Shown: positions 1 to 7,075, numbered from the stretch's first letter. The stretch is 17,451 bases of DNA from an uncultured Clostridia bacterium (GCA_944390995.1 CALXSA010000030.1:1-17451); one strand, 5' to 3'. The notes: a model not told the origin generated them from the letters alone. Numbers and translations: made by a program.

Positions 1-18
1 ATATTTTCTCCTCCTTCC

Positions 19-66
19 GCACACTAAAAAATACAGTGTGCAATTTTTTTAATTTACACACTGTAT
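19..66. repeat. Two competing inverted repeats at left edge
   Basis: GCACACT at 19-25 can pair with AGTGTGC at 35-41 around a 9-base loop. AATACAGTGTG at 30-40 can instead pair with CACACTGTATT at 56-66, giving a perfect 11-bp stem. The two foldings share the same middle strand, so they exclude each other, as in an attenuator or a single-stranded recognition hairpin. It lies at the truncated 5' side of the MutS-like fragment. Its function is unknown. Confidence 0.5.
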
Positions 67-413
67 TCTACACCCTCGAAAAAGAGAAAGGTACAATTGT
101 GTTTGTGAAACTTGGAACATTCTATGTGGCAGTGGGAGAAGATGCAGTTTTAGTACATAAGTTATTAGACCTAAAATGCACATGTTTTAAAATGAACATT
201 TGCAAAGTAGGTTTTCCGGTTATAGCACTAGATAAATATGTGGATAAGTTAAATCAAACTAAGTATAGCTATGTGATATATGACTATGATAGCTGTAGGG
301 CAGACTGCTTCTATTTCTCAAAATGCTGCACAAAATTGTCTACCAATCTCTTAAATACATCAATAGGGAAATTAAACAAATGCTTTACAGCCTCAAAGGT
401 TTTGGAGATGTAA
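36..413 (+). pseudogene. Stand-alone MutS domain I-like protein, broken
   Basis: The reading frame resembles the N-terminal mismatch-recognition domain (MutS_I) of DNA repair protein MutS, but with no clamp, lever or ATPase domain. Residues 21-46 (IVFVKLGTFYVAVGEDA, then a leucine-rich helix) and 59-82 (GFPVIALDKYVDKL, then YSYVIYD) match the family pattern GDFYE..F.DA and GxPxHALDxYLxKL. The Glu of the Phe-x-Glu mismatch-reading motif is Val here (F29-Y30-V31), so mismatch reading is doubtful. After about residue 85 the frame becomes cysteine-rich and unlike MutS, and it runs antisense into the relaxase remnant, so the natural C-terminus looks replaced. The frame is open to the window edge, and the GTG at 36 lies inside a hairpin without a ribosome binding site, so the true N-terminus is also unclear. 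From memory, small MutS-like proteins occur as accessory genes of some diversity-generating retroelements; no reverse transcriptase or template repeat is visible here. Confidence 0.55.
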
Positions 414-560
414 TTTCTTAGCCTAGAATTTTCTTTCTTTAATTCTGTATTTTGTTGTTTGAGTTCTGTATTTTCTTTTCTTAATTTATCTACTTGTGTT
501 ATTGCGTTATATGACTTTATCTTTTTTATAATTTGCATTTCTAATAATAGCATAACTCAT
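311..560 (-). pseudogene. MobV/Pre-type plasmid relaxase remnant (internal deletion)
   Basis: MobV relaxases nick the transfer origin of mobilizable plasmids and elements; this copy cannot. An ATG at 560-558, preceded by AAAGGAA, begins MSYAIIRNANYKKDKV and stops at 507. That matches the conserved MobV N-terminus (MSYAI.RN.KY...). In the adjacent frame, from about 505 down to the stop at 311, runs a heptad-rich coiled coil (KLRKENTELKQQNTELKKEN) and then NYISKTFEAVKHLFNFPIDVFKRLV, typical of the C-terminal tail of these relaxases. The central catalytic region with its metal-binding histidines is absent. The gene therefore appears to have lost several hundred codons by internal deletion, with a frameshift at the junction. 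An independent 80-residue protein starting at 553 is possible on paper, but that start has no ribosome binding site and ignores the N-terminal match. Confidence 0.7.
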
Positions 561-846
561 GCTTTATCAATTCCTTTAATATGAGATAGCCTTTATGGGC
601 TTAATTAAAAACATCGCCTCCCTGATTTTTCTTAATTAAATTTCTTATATGGGTTGTTGGTAGAGATAAAATGCAAAGTATTTCTTACAAGTTTCTTGTA
701 TTATGAATGCTTGTAGTAATTTACTTTGCATTTTATCCAACTTTACATTGTGCTGTGCTGTAAAGTTAATTTTGCTTAATTTTTTAATTTTATCTATATT
801 TTTTCTTCATTTTGCACAATTTATTTTAATTAATTATCATTTATGT
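561..846. other. Gene-free AT-rich stretch upstream of the relaxase remnant
   Basis: I see no coding region here. It holds a long palindrome (656-741), a second hairpin (739-767: AACTTTACA pairing with TGTAAAGTT around an 11-base loop), and TTAATTAA tracts near 600 and 632. Its position, just upstream of the relaxase start, fits the former control or transfer-origin region of the lost mobile element. Confidence 0.5.
656..741. repeat. Long palindrome, candidate fossil oriT
   Basis: The arm at 665-680 (GATAAAATGCAAAGTA) is a perfect reverse complement of 722-737, a 16-bp stem. GTTGG at 656-660 and CCAAC at 737-741 extend it beyond a short bulge (sharing base 737). TACAAG and CTTGTA motifs inside allow further pairing. 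It lies about 100 bp upstream of the relaxase start on the same element. On the minus strand an arm reads ATACTTTGCAT. As I recall, the nick region of the pMV158 (MobV) transfer origin contains the similar ATACTTTACAT, so an oriT relic is possible. The palindrome is certain; the function is inference. Confidence 0.5.
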
Positions 847-875
847 TTGACTTTTGTATAAATTCGTAGTAAAAT
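847..875 (+). promoter_or_regulatory. Promoter of antisense (antitoxin-like) RNA
   Basis: TTGACT at 847-852 and TAAAAT at 870-875 are separated by exactly 17 bases, a near-consensus housekeeping promoter. The expected start is about 882-883. No open reading frame with a ribosome binding site follows, only a short structured RNA that converges on the small peptide gene. Confidence 0.75.
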
Positions 876-882
876 AAAAAAA

Positions 883-970
883 GGAAATGGAGAAACCACA
901 AACGTGGTTGCCTCGAAAATGATATGTAAAAACACATCGAACTCGGCAAAGTTGACAGATGTGTTTTTTT
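883..970 (+). ncRNA. Convergent antisense RNA, predicted type I antitoxin
   Basis: This is a predicted RNA of about 88 nt. It starts after a near-consensus promoter and ends in a hairpin with a U-run. It folds a 5' hairpin (AACCAC 894-899 with GTGGTT 904-909, loop AAAC) and a terminator hairpin (928-938 with 958-968). Its 5' end carries GGAGAAACCAC (889-899). The same orientation and almost the same sequence, GGAGGCAAACCAC, recurs at 1117-1129, which the opposing peptide gene transcribes as its 5' leader. The two RNAs are therefore complementary both at these 5' repeats and across the shared terminator. That is how RNA II of the enterococcal par (fst) locus is built. Expression and function are inferred. 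Confidence 0.65.
928..970. terminator. Bidirectional terminator shared by the two convergent RNAs
   Basis: AAAAACACATC (928-938) pairs with GATGTGTTTTT (958-968), and AACT (940-943) with AGTT (950-953) inside. Reading rightward the stem ends in a run of T. Reading leftward it ends in TTTTTACAT. The same hairpin can stop both the antisense RNA and the peptide mRNA, giving a 3' overlap of roughly 40-50 nt. Confidence 0.75.
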
Positions 971-975
971 ATTGG

Positions 976-1098
976 TTATTTTTGTTTGCTAATAATTACT
1001 ACTAATGCAATAATTAAGGCAAACGTAATGATAGTTACTCCTATTAATGCAAAATATAATATGTATATTGTTGTAATTAATGATTGTATTTCTATCAT
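976..1098 (-). CDS. Small hydrophobic peptide, predicted type I toxin
   Basis: This 40-residue peptide begins MIEIQSLITTIYILYF and ends in a basic KQK tail. Residues about 6-36 form one strongly hydrophobic membrane-spanning segment. The start at 1098 is chosen because a strong Shine-Dalgarno (AAGGAGGTGAG) lies just upstream; a longer frame beginning at 1188 has no such signal and would start inside the promoter. The Shine-Dalgarno is locked in a hairpin: CCTCC pairs with GGAGG around a 5-base loop (1107-1121). Single-helix membrane peptides of this size with a sequestered ribosome binding site and a convergent antisense RNA are characteristic of type I toxins (TxpA, BsrG, Fst), which depolarise or disturb the membrane. 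The peptide itself does not clearly match any one named family, so it may be new. Its closeness to mobile-element debris fits an addiction module. Confidence 0.7.
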   Translation of the reverse strand: MIEIQSLITTIYILYFALIGVTIITFALIIALVVIISKQK

Positions 1099-1106
1099 AC
1101 GCCTCA

Positions 1107-1129
1107 CCTCCTTGTTGGAGGCAAACCAC
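1107..1129 (-). promoter_or_regulatory. SD-sequestering hairpin and antitoxin-pairing leader
   Basis: In the peptide mRNA, CCUCC (1121-1117) pairs with the Shine-Dalgarno GGAGG (1111-1107) over a 5-base loop. The adjoining leader sequence (1129-1117) is complementary to 889-899 of the opposing RNA apart from two unpaired bases. Pairing could therefore control whether the ribosome binding site opens. Confidence 0.65.
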
Positions 1130-1159
1130 ATCTGTTTATTCTCATTTCCTACAAATAAT

Positions 1160-1188
1160 ACTATACAGTAAGTATTTACAAAAAGCAA
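1160..1188 (-). promoter_or_regulatory. Promoter of the hydrophobic peptide mRNA
   Basis: On the minus strand TTGCTT (1188-1183) and TATAGT (1165-1160) are spaced by 17 bases. The start would fall near 1152, giving a leader of about 54 nt that contains the hairpin over the ribosome binding site. Confidence 0.65.
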
Positions 1189-1328
1189 GCAAATGAGAAA
1201 AATTTAATTAATTTTTTATAATTTATATTAATTAATTTTCACTTTTAATGTTTAAGCAGCAATTCAAACAAGTATACACATAAGTATTGCAAATAGTGCA
1301 TGTAGTCTGTTCAGCCCAACCAAAATAA

Positions 1329-1363
1329 AATCATAACCACCAGTTTTACTGGTGGTTATGATT
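1329..1363 (-). terminator. Rho-independent terminator of the VWA surface protein gene
   Basis: A perfect 16-bp stem (1329-1344 with 1348-1363) with a 3-base loop starts one base after the stop codon of the VWA gene. On the minus strand it is followed by TTATTTT. This is a very strong intrinsic terminator that insulates the gene from the toxin-like locus. Confidence 0.9.
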
Positions 1364-2791
1364 CTATTTATCCATTTTCCTTCTCAAATACACAATTCTT
1401 GTTGCAATAACTACTGCGAGAATAGATACAATTGCAGTAAAGGCAATGCTTGCTGCTGAACCAGTTTGAGGTAGTCTTGTTGGAGATACTGTGTTGTCAA
1501 TAGTATTTTCTGGTGGAATTACTACAGGTTCTTCTTCATATCTTACCCTGATTGTTGGTGATACGTCAGAAGTATCTTCAGTAGGGTTGCCATTGTGCTC
1601 TCCTTTAATATCAACATGCGTGTTTGTTTTTAATATTTGGTCTACTATTGATTTGTCGTAATCATCTTTTAATGTTAGCTTATAGCTTAAGGTTGCGGTT
1701 TCGCCTTCGCTCAATAGTTCTATAGTCCAAGTGATTGAGTTGTCTTCAGTATTTACAGTTTGCGATACTTCGCCGATGTTTGGACTTGCTGTATACTCAA
1801 AATTGAAGTTGTCGATTATTTCCTGTGGGAAGTAGTCTTTAATTGTAATGTTTCGAAGTGTGTTATCTACTTGTACTACTAAGTCATCAAAAATTTTATT
1901 AGCTATTGTGTCTTCAATTTCTGAGTCTAAAATGTAGTAGTATTGGCTAAGAGAAGAATCTTCTACAGTGCCAAATATTTCTTCAGACAAATCTCTATAT
2001 GTTCTTCCTGTTGTAGGTTCAATGCTTTCGCTATCTAAGTTTATCATTGCACCTATAATATCTATACCAGATTGTTGTATTGAGTTTATGGTGTTTCTTG
2101 TGTTGGTAGCTACTTCGCCAGAATATGTAAGTGAGTTGCCGTGAATGTCATTGTTTGGCACACCATCTGTTAATAGTACTATATATCTTGCTATATCTTC
2201 TTGGTCTGAGAAGTTTTGTTGTGCTACTGTTAAACCTGCCTCGATATTTGTTCTGATACCTGTTTCTGAATTACCCAATTCTGTTATTGCGTTTTGAACT
2301 TCATCTTTTGAGTTGCTTAACCCAAGTAAAAGTTCGGCATCGTTTATGGTTCCTTCTTGGTCACTGCTTGAAAAGCTAACTACACCGACATTTGCTTGTG
2401 GGTTTGCTTCGAACAATTTATCAACAAGGGTGCCTGCTGCATTTACAACAGCTTCTTTTCTTGTCATACCGCCAACGTCTGCTCTTATCATACTTGTTGA
2501 GTTATCGATAACTAAAAATATTTCAGCTGTACCTTGTGTTTCTTCAAGTGATTTTATATTAGTTAGTGATAATGTAAGAGTTACCGATTTTTCTTCTGCA
2601 TTAAAAGCGGTTATTTTCTTTTCAAAATTAGCCATGTCTTCAATTTGAATTGTACAAACATTATCTTCCACAACTTCTAGAGTAGTTGTACCTGTAGGAA
2701 CATTACTGCTTGCAAATACGCTTGTACTCATACTAAATATAAATATTAAACTTAATATAATAAAAAATAATTTTTTTAGTGATGTTTTCAT
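1364..2791 (-). CDS. Sortase-anchored VWA-domain surface protein
   Basis: This 475-residue cell-wall protein has an N-terminal signal peptide (KTSLKK, then a hydrophobic stretch to about residue 24, likely cut after VFA at 27). A von Willebrand factor A domain starts near residue 87 with a complete metal-ion site DNSTS (D96, S98, S100), and LLTDGVPNND further on. A beta-rich stalk-like region follows. The C-terminus is a classic sorting signal: RLPQTG, a hydrophobic helix, and a basic RRKMDK tail. A class A or pilus-type sortase would link it to peptidoglycan. VWA proteins of this layout bind host or matrix ligands through the metal site, often at pilus tips; no pilin or sortase gene is adjacent. 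The start at 2791 is preferred over 2821 because AGGAGG sits 8 bases upstream of it. It is a single-gene unit with its own promoter and terminator. The ligand is unknown. Confidence 0.9.
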   Translation of the reverse strand: MKTSLKKLFFIILSLIFIFSMSTSVFASSNVPTGTTTLEVVEDNVCTIQIEDMANFEKKITAFNAEEKSVTLTLSLTNIKSLEETQGTAEIFLVIDNSTSMIRADVGGMTRKEAVVNAAGTLVDKLFEANPQANVGVVSFSSSDQEGTINDAELLLGLSNSKDEVQNAITELGNSETGIRTNIEAGLTVAQQNFSDQEDIARYIVLLTDGVPNNDIHGNSLTYSGEVATNTRNTINSIQQSGIDIIGAMINLDSESIEPTTGRTYRDLSEEIFGTVEDSSLSQYYYILDSEIEDTIANKIFDDLVVQVDNTLRNITIKDYFPQEIIDNFNFEYTASPNIGEVSQTVNTEDNSITWTIELLSEGETATLSYKLTLKDDYDKSIVDQILKTNTHVDIKGEHNGNPTEDTSDVSPTIRVRYEEEPVVIPPENTIDNTVSPTRLPQTGSAASIAFTAIVSILAVVIATRIVYLRRKMDK

Positions 2792-2825
2792 TGATTTTGA
2801 CCTCCTAAAAATAACATACAATTAT

Positions 2826-2854
2826 ATTATAACGCATTGAAAAGAGAATATCAA
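2826..2854 (-). promoter_or_regulatory. Promoter of the VWA surface protein gene
   Basis: On the minus strand TTGATA (2854-2849) and TATAAT (2831-2826) are 17 bases apart. The predicted start is near 2819, leaving a leader of about 28 nt with AGGAGG before the ATG at 2791. Confidence 0.8.
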
Positions 2855-2896
2855 CCAAAAACACAATAATTATTTTATGTTTTTTTCAAATAACTC

Positions 2897-2925
2897 TTTA
2901 AAAAAATACATATTTGTAGTAAAAT
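2897..2925 (+). promoter_or_regulatory. Probable recJ-rel promoter
   Basis: TAAAAT at 2920-2925 lies 17 bases after a weak TTTAAA at 2897-2902. The 15 bases around the -10 box (GTAGTAAAATAAAAA) are identical to those of the antisense RNA promoter at 866-880. The -35 box is poor, so strength is uncertain. Confidence 0.45.
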
Positions 2926-2959
2926 AAAAAGTATATTCCAAAATTTAGAGGAGAAGTGA

Positions 2960-4645
2960 ATGAACAAAAAATGGGAGTGCCCAGAAGTTGATGAGGCAAA
3001 GGCTAATAACTTAATATCTGAATATAAAATGGATAAGATTTTGGCTAAAGTTCTTGCTAATAAAGGGATAGGAAATGAAAAAGAATTGGAGCTATTTTTA
3101 AACCCTACAAGAAATGATTTTCATGACCCATTTTTGATGCCTGATATGGAGATTGCGGTTGACAGAATTCTAAAGGCAATACAAAACAGTGAGCGAATTC
3201 TTATTTATGGAGATTATGATGCGGATGGAATAACAAGTGTTACAGTTCTTAAAAAATTCCTTACAGAGAGAGGCTTAGAGGTTGCTACATATATTCCAAA
3301 CAGGCTAAGTGAGGGCTATGGTTTAAATGCAGAAGCAGTTAAAAAGATTTATGACCAAGGATATAGATTAATGATAACTGTAGATTGCGGAATTTCTGGA
3401 ATTGAGGAAATAGACTACGCAAATTCCTTAGGAATGGAGGTTATTGTTACAGACCATCATGAGCCAGCGGAAAGTTTGCCAAAGTGCCTTGCTGTTGTAG
3501 ATGCCAAGAGAAAGGACAACCAGTATCCATTTACTCAATTAGCAGGAGTTGGAGTGGTATTCAAATTAATTCAGGCTCTTTCAAAGAAGTTGGGATTGGA
3601 GAAGAAGGAGTATTTAAAGTACTTAGATATAGTATGTATAGGTACAATTTCGGATATAGTGCCATTAGTTGATGAAAACAGAGTGATTGCAAAGTTAGGG
3701 CTTTTGTTGGTGGCACAGACTAGAAACATTGGACTTAAAGCGCTTCTTAATGTTACAGGTTTTACAAATATTAATTCTACTACAATTTCATTTGGGGTTG
3801 CTCCAAGGATAAATGCTTGTGGAAGAATGGGCAACGAAAAGCTTGCGCTTGAGCTATTTTTGAGTGAAGATTACAAAGAGGCTGAAAAGCTTGCAACAGA
3901 GTTAAACGAGTATAATGCAAAGAGACAGGCTATTGAGAAACAGATTTATGACGAGGCGGTTGAGATTATTGAGAAGGAAGGACAGAATGATAGTTGCATA
4001 GTAATAGGAAATGATGGCTGGTCTCATGGAATTATTGGAATTGTGGCATCAAAGGTTACAGAAAAGTATTACAAACCTTCTATTTTAGTTTGTTATGAAG
4101 GTGATGTAGGAAAAGGTTCAGGAAGAAGCATTCAGGGGTTTGACCTACATGAGGCACTTATGAAGTGCGGGGACAGCTTAGAGAGATTTGGTGGACATGC
4201 AATGGCTGTTGGAGTTACGGTTAAGAGAGAGAATTTTTCTAAGTTTAAAGAGACTTTGGAGGCTTATGCAGAGAAGTTCCACATAGATAAACTTGTACCT
4301 ATTATAAAGGCAGATTGTGAATTAATGCTAAAGGATATTAATATAGATAGTGTTAAGAGTTTGCAATTATTAGAGCCATTTGGCGAGGCAAACCAAGAGC
4401 CATTATTTCTAATTAAAAACCTGAAAATTAACTCAATAAGAGCATTGTCAGATGGCAAACATTTGAAAGTTAGCCTAAGGGAGGAAAAATATATAATAGA
4501 TGCAATTGGCTTTAATATGGGTGAGCTTTCAGAGGAATTTTTGATAGATGATAAGGTGGACGTTATTGGAAGTTTGAATATAAATTCTTTTAACGGCACT
4601 CAAAACATACAAATTATTCTTAAGGACATGAGAAAATCGTACTAA
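2960..4645 (+). CDS. recJ: Single-stranded-DNA-specific exonuclease RecJ
   Basis: RecJ degrades single-stranded DNA 5' to 3' in recombination, mismatch and base-excision repair. At 561 residues it is the compact form typical of Clostridia. The DHH-family catalytic motifs are intact: DYDADG at 85-90 (D85, D87, D89), VDCG at 141-144, TDHH at 164-167, and D232 in GTISDIVPL. The DHHA1 domain follows with GKGSGRS near 384-390 and GGHAMA at 411-416. The C-terminal part (about 450-561) corresponds to the OB-fold. The ATG at 2960 has GAGGAG upstream at normal spacing. rel begins 13 bases after the stop, so the two are almost certainly cotranscribed. In Bacillus an apt gene sits between recJ and rel; it is missing here. 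Confidence 0.97.
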   Translation: MNKKWECPEVDEAKANNLISEYKMDKILAKVLANKGIGNEKELELFLNPTRNDFHDPFLMPDMEIAVDRILKAIQNSERILIYGDYDADGITSVTVLKKFLTERGLEVATYIPNRLSEGYGLNAEAVKKIYDQGYRLMITVDCGISGIEEIDYANSLGMEVIVTDHHEPAESLPKCLAVVDAKRKDNQYPFTQLAGVGVVFKLIQALSKKLGLEKKEYLKYLDIVCIGTISDIVPLVDENRVIAKLGLLLVAQTRNIGLKALLNVTGFTNINSTTISFGVAPRINACGRMGNEKLALELFLSEDYKEAEKLATELNEYNAKRQAIEKQIYDEAVEIIEKEGQNDSCIVIGNDGWSHGIIGIVASKVTEKYYKPSILVCYEGDVGKGSGRSIQGFDLHEALMKCGDSLERFGGHAMAVGVTVKRENFSKFKETLEAYAEKFHIDKLVPIIKADCELMLKDINIDSVKSLQLLEPFGEANQEPLFLIKNLKINSIRALSDGKHLKVSLREEKYIIDAIGFNMGELSEEFLIDDKVDVIGSLNINSFNGTQNIQIILKDMRKSY

Positions 4646-4658
4646 AGGGGGGAGTACA

Positions 4659-6860
4659 ATGTCTGAATACAAAGAGGTAACAATTGATGATATATTGGCC
4701 GTGATAAAAAAGAAAAAGGGCAGGAGAGATTTGAAAATTGTGCAAAAGGCATATGATTATGCCAAGGGAAAACATGGAGACCAAAAAAGAAAGTCTGGAG
4801 AGCCATATATTATCCATCCAGTTCAAGTTGCATACACACTTGCAAATTTGGACTTGGACGATAATACTATTTGTGCTGCTCTTTTGCATGATGTGTTGGA
4901 GGATACAGATACAACATATGATGACCTAGTGAAGGAGTTTAACGAAGAAGTTGCATACATGGTAAATGGCGTTACAAAGCTTAGTAAATTGCAGTATGCA
5001 AGTGTTGAGGAGCAGCAGGTTGAAGACTATAGGAAAATGTTTTTGGCAATGGGAAAGGACATTCGTGTGATACTAATAAAACTTGCGGATAGGCTTCACA
5101 ACATGAGAACTCTTAAGTATTTATCGCGAGATAGGCAAATTGCGAATGCAAAGGAGACTATGGAACTTTATGCTCCGCTTGCCAATAGGCTTGGTGTGTA
5201 CTCTTTGAAATGGGAGTTAGAGGACTTGTCTTTCAAGTATCTTTATCCAGAGGAATATAGAGAGCTTGTTGAGGGAATTGACAAAAAGAGAGAGGAAAGG
5301 TTAAAATTTATTGACCTTATAATGGAGCAGTTAAAAGAGGAATTAAAAAAGCAAAAAATAGATGCAGAAGTTACTGGAAGGGCAAAGCATTTATATAGTA
5401 TATATAGGAAAATGAAAAGAGACAACTGCACTTTGGACCAGATATATGACTTGTTTGCCTTGAGAATTATTGTTAATTCTGTAAAAGACTGTTATGCTGC
5501 GCTTGGTGTAGTTCATGACTTATACAACCCAATGCCGGGAAGGTTTAAAGACTATATTGCGGTTCCAAAGCCTAATATGTATCAATCATTGCATACTACT
5601 TTAATAGGACCAAAAGGAACTCCATTTGAAGTGCAAATACGTACATGGGATATGCACAGAGTTGCAGAATATGGTATTGCTGCGCATTGGGCATACAAAG
5701 AGGCGAGTTTCTTTAGTGGCAAAAAATCAAATGTTAAGGTTGAGGAAGATAAGCTTGCATGGGTTAGGGAGACTTTGGAATGGCAAAGTGAAATGCAAAA
5801 CCCAGAGGAATTCATGCAGACTTTAAAAAAAGAGCTTTTTGAGGACGAGGTGTATATTTTCACGCCAAAGGGTGCGATAAAAGTTTTGCCAAAAGGCTCA
5901 ACTCCTATAGATTTTGCATATCAAATTCATGAGCAGATTGGTAATAAAATGGTAGGGTGTAAAATAAATAGTAAAATGATGCCTATTATAACAAAGCTTA
6001 ATAATGGAGACATTGTTGAAATTATTACATCAGACCAATCAAAAGGACCAAGCAGAGACTGGCTTAAGTTTGTAAAAAGCTCAAGGGCTAGAAATAAGAT
6101 ATTAGCGTGGTTTAAGAAGAATTTAAGAGAAGAAAACATCGAAAAAGGAAAGGAATTAATAGAAAAAGAGCTAAAGAAAATTGGCATGAAGCATGAAGAC
6201 TTATTCAAGCCAGAGTTTGTGCAGGTGGCGCTCAATAGATATAAATATAATTCGTTAGATGATATGTACTCAAGTGTTGGCTTTGGTTCAAACACAGCAG
6301 GCAAAATAATTGCAAGAATGCTGGAGGAATACAGAAAAGTCCATAAAGAAGATAATATAGAAAAGACATTAGAAGAACTTGCGAAAGAAAAAGTACATAA
6401 AGAAAGACCATCTCAAAACGGCGTAATAGTAAAGGGCATTGACAATTGCCTAGTTAAGTTATCTAAATGCTGCAACCCAGTGCCAGGTGACGAAATAATC
6501 GGATACATTACAAGAGGCAGAGGCGTATCAGTTCATAGAACAGATTGCGTTAATACAAAGAATTTACTTAATGACTCAAACAGAATAATTGACGTATATT
6601 GGAGCGATAACAAGAAAACTGCATATAGTGTTGATATAGAGATATATGCAAATGATAGGGCTGGACTTTTAGCAGACATTATTGCAGTATTAGGAAATAG
6701 TAAGTGCAAAATAATGGCAGTTAATTCGAAAGCGACAAAGGAGAAAATTGCAATGACAGAGCTAACCATCGAAGTGGAGAATATTGAGCAGCTTAATGGG
6801 GTGCTTAAGGCGCTTAGAAAGGTGGATAGTGTGTACGAGGTTAAGAGAAAAAAACAATAA
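4659..6860 (+). CDS. relA: Bifunctional (p)ppGpp synthetase/hydrolase Rel
   Basis: This is a long RSH-family enzyme (733 residues) that makes and degrades the alarmone (p)ppGpp in the stringent response. The domains in order are: an HD hydrolase (about 45-150; H53, H77-D78, D144) with intact metal ligands, so hydrolase-active; a synthetase (about 235-345) with D264, YIAVPKPNMYQSLHT and E324 in FEVQIRT; TGS (394-457); a zinc-finger-like segment (C604, C605, H626, C630); and C-terminal ACT (about 657-730). The synthetase carries RFKD (295-298), the basic RXKD signature of bifunctional Rel/SpoT enzymes, rather than the acidic EXDD of monofunctional RelA. GGGGGGAG precedes the ATG. It follows recJ by 13 bases and is followed within 10 bases by a family A palindrome. 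Confidence 0.97.
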   Translation: MSEYKEVTIDDILAVIKKKKGRRDLKIVQKAYDYAKGKHGDQKRKSGEPYIIHPVQVAYTLANLDLDDNTICAALLHDVLEDTDTTYDDLVKEFNEEVAYMVNGVTKLSKLQYASVEEQQVEDYRKMFLAMGKDIRVILIKLADRLHNMRTLKYLSRDRQIANAKETMELYAPLANRLGVYSLKWELEDLSFKYLYPEEYRELVEGIDKKREERLKFIDLIMEQLKEELKKQKIDAEVTGRAKHLYSIYRKMKRDNCTLDQIYDLFALRIIVNSVKDCYAALGVVHDLYNPMPGRFKDYIAVPKPNMYQSLHTTLIGPKGTPFEVQIRTWDMHRVAEYGIAAHWAYKEASFFSGKKSNVKVEEDKLAWVRETLEWQSEMQNPEEFMQTLKKELFEDEVYIFTPKGAIKVLPKGSTPIDFAYQIHEQIGNKMVGCKINSKMMPIITKLNNGDIVEIITSDQSKGPSRDWLKFVKSSRARNKILAWFKKNLREENIEKGKELIEKELKKIGMKHEDLFKPEFVQVALNRYKYNSLDDMYSSVGFGSNTAGKIIARMLEEYRKVHKEDNIEKTLEELAKEKVHKERPSQNGVIVKGIDNCLVKLSKCCNPVPGDEIIGYITRGRGVSVHRTDCVNTKNLLNDSNRIIDVYWSDNKKTAYSVDIEIYANDRAGLLADIIAVLGNSKCKIMAVNSKATKEKIAMTELTIEVENIEQLNGVLKALRKVDSVYEVKRKKQ

Positions 6861-6869
6861 TGTTTGAAA

Positions 6870-6993
6870 GATAATTGCTTTTGGCGTTGTTGCACTTCAT
6901 TAGAAATGTACTCAACGTACACAGAGTACGCCTCGTACATTTCTAACTTGTGCGCCTAGCCAAAAGACAATTCTTTTTCAAACAGCTAGTGAA
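6870..6993. repeat. Family A palindromic repeat, copy 1 (full)
   Basis: This nested hairpin starts 10 bases after the rel stop. TTTTGGC (6880-6886) pairs with GCCAAAA (about 6959-6965), GCAC with GTGC inside it, a perfect 11-bp arm TTAGAAATGTA (6900-6910) with 6936-6946, and GTAC/GTAC at the tip. A conserved tail with CAATTCTTT and AACAGCTAGTGA follows to 6993. The 79-base remainder up to the next gene shows nothing recognisable, and I find no clear promoter there. There is no U-run, so it is not a standard terminator. Confidence 0.8.
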
Positions 6994-7075
6994 GCAAAGA
7001 GATATTTTGTTTCTTTTGCCAACCGAAGGATGGTATGCATGGATGCTTGAACTTAAGAAAGGGATGTAAATTAGA

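Noticed and set aside
311..553. Independent 80-residue coiled-coil protein
   Set aside because: There is no ribosome binding site before 553. The tail and the MSYAIIRN start at 560 are better explained as two pieces of one deleted relaxase.
959..1171. Plus-strand 70-residue frame over the toxin-like locus
   Set aside because: It is antisense to the better supported peptide gene, begins inside the terminator hairpin and has no ribosome binding site.
561..1328. tRNA or rRNA genes in the AT-rich left region
   Set aside because: No cloverleaf with a conserved T-arm (GTTCRANNC) or CCA-side pairing was found. All hairpins there are explained as palindromes, terminators or the toxin-antitoxin RNAs.
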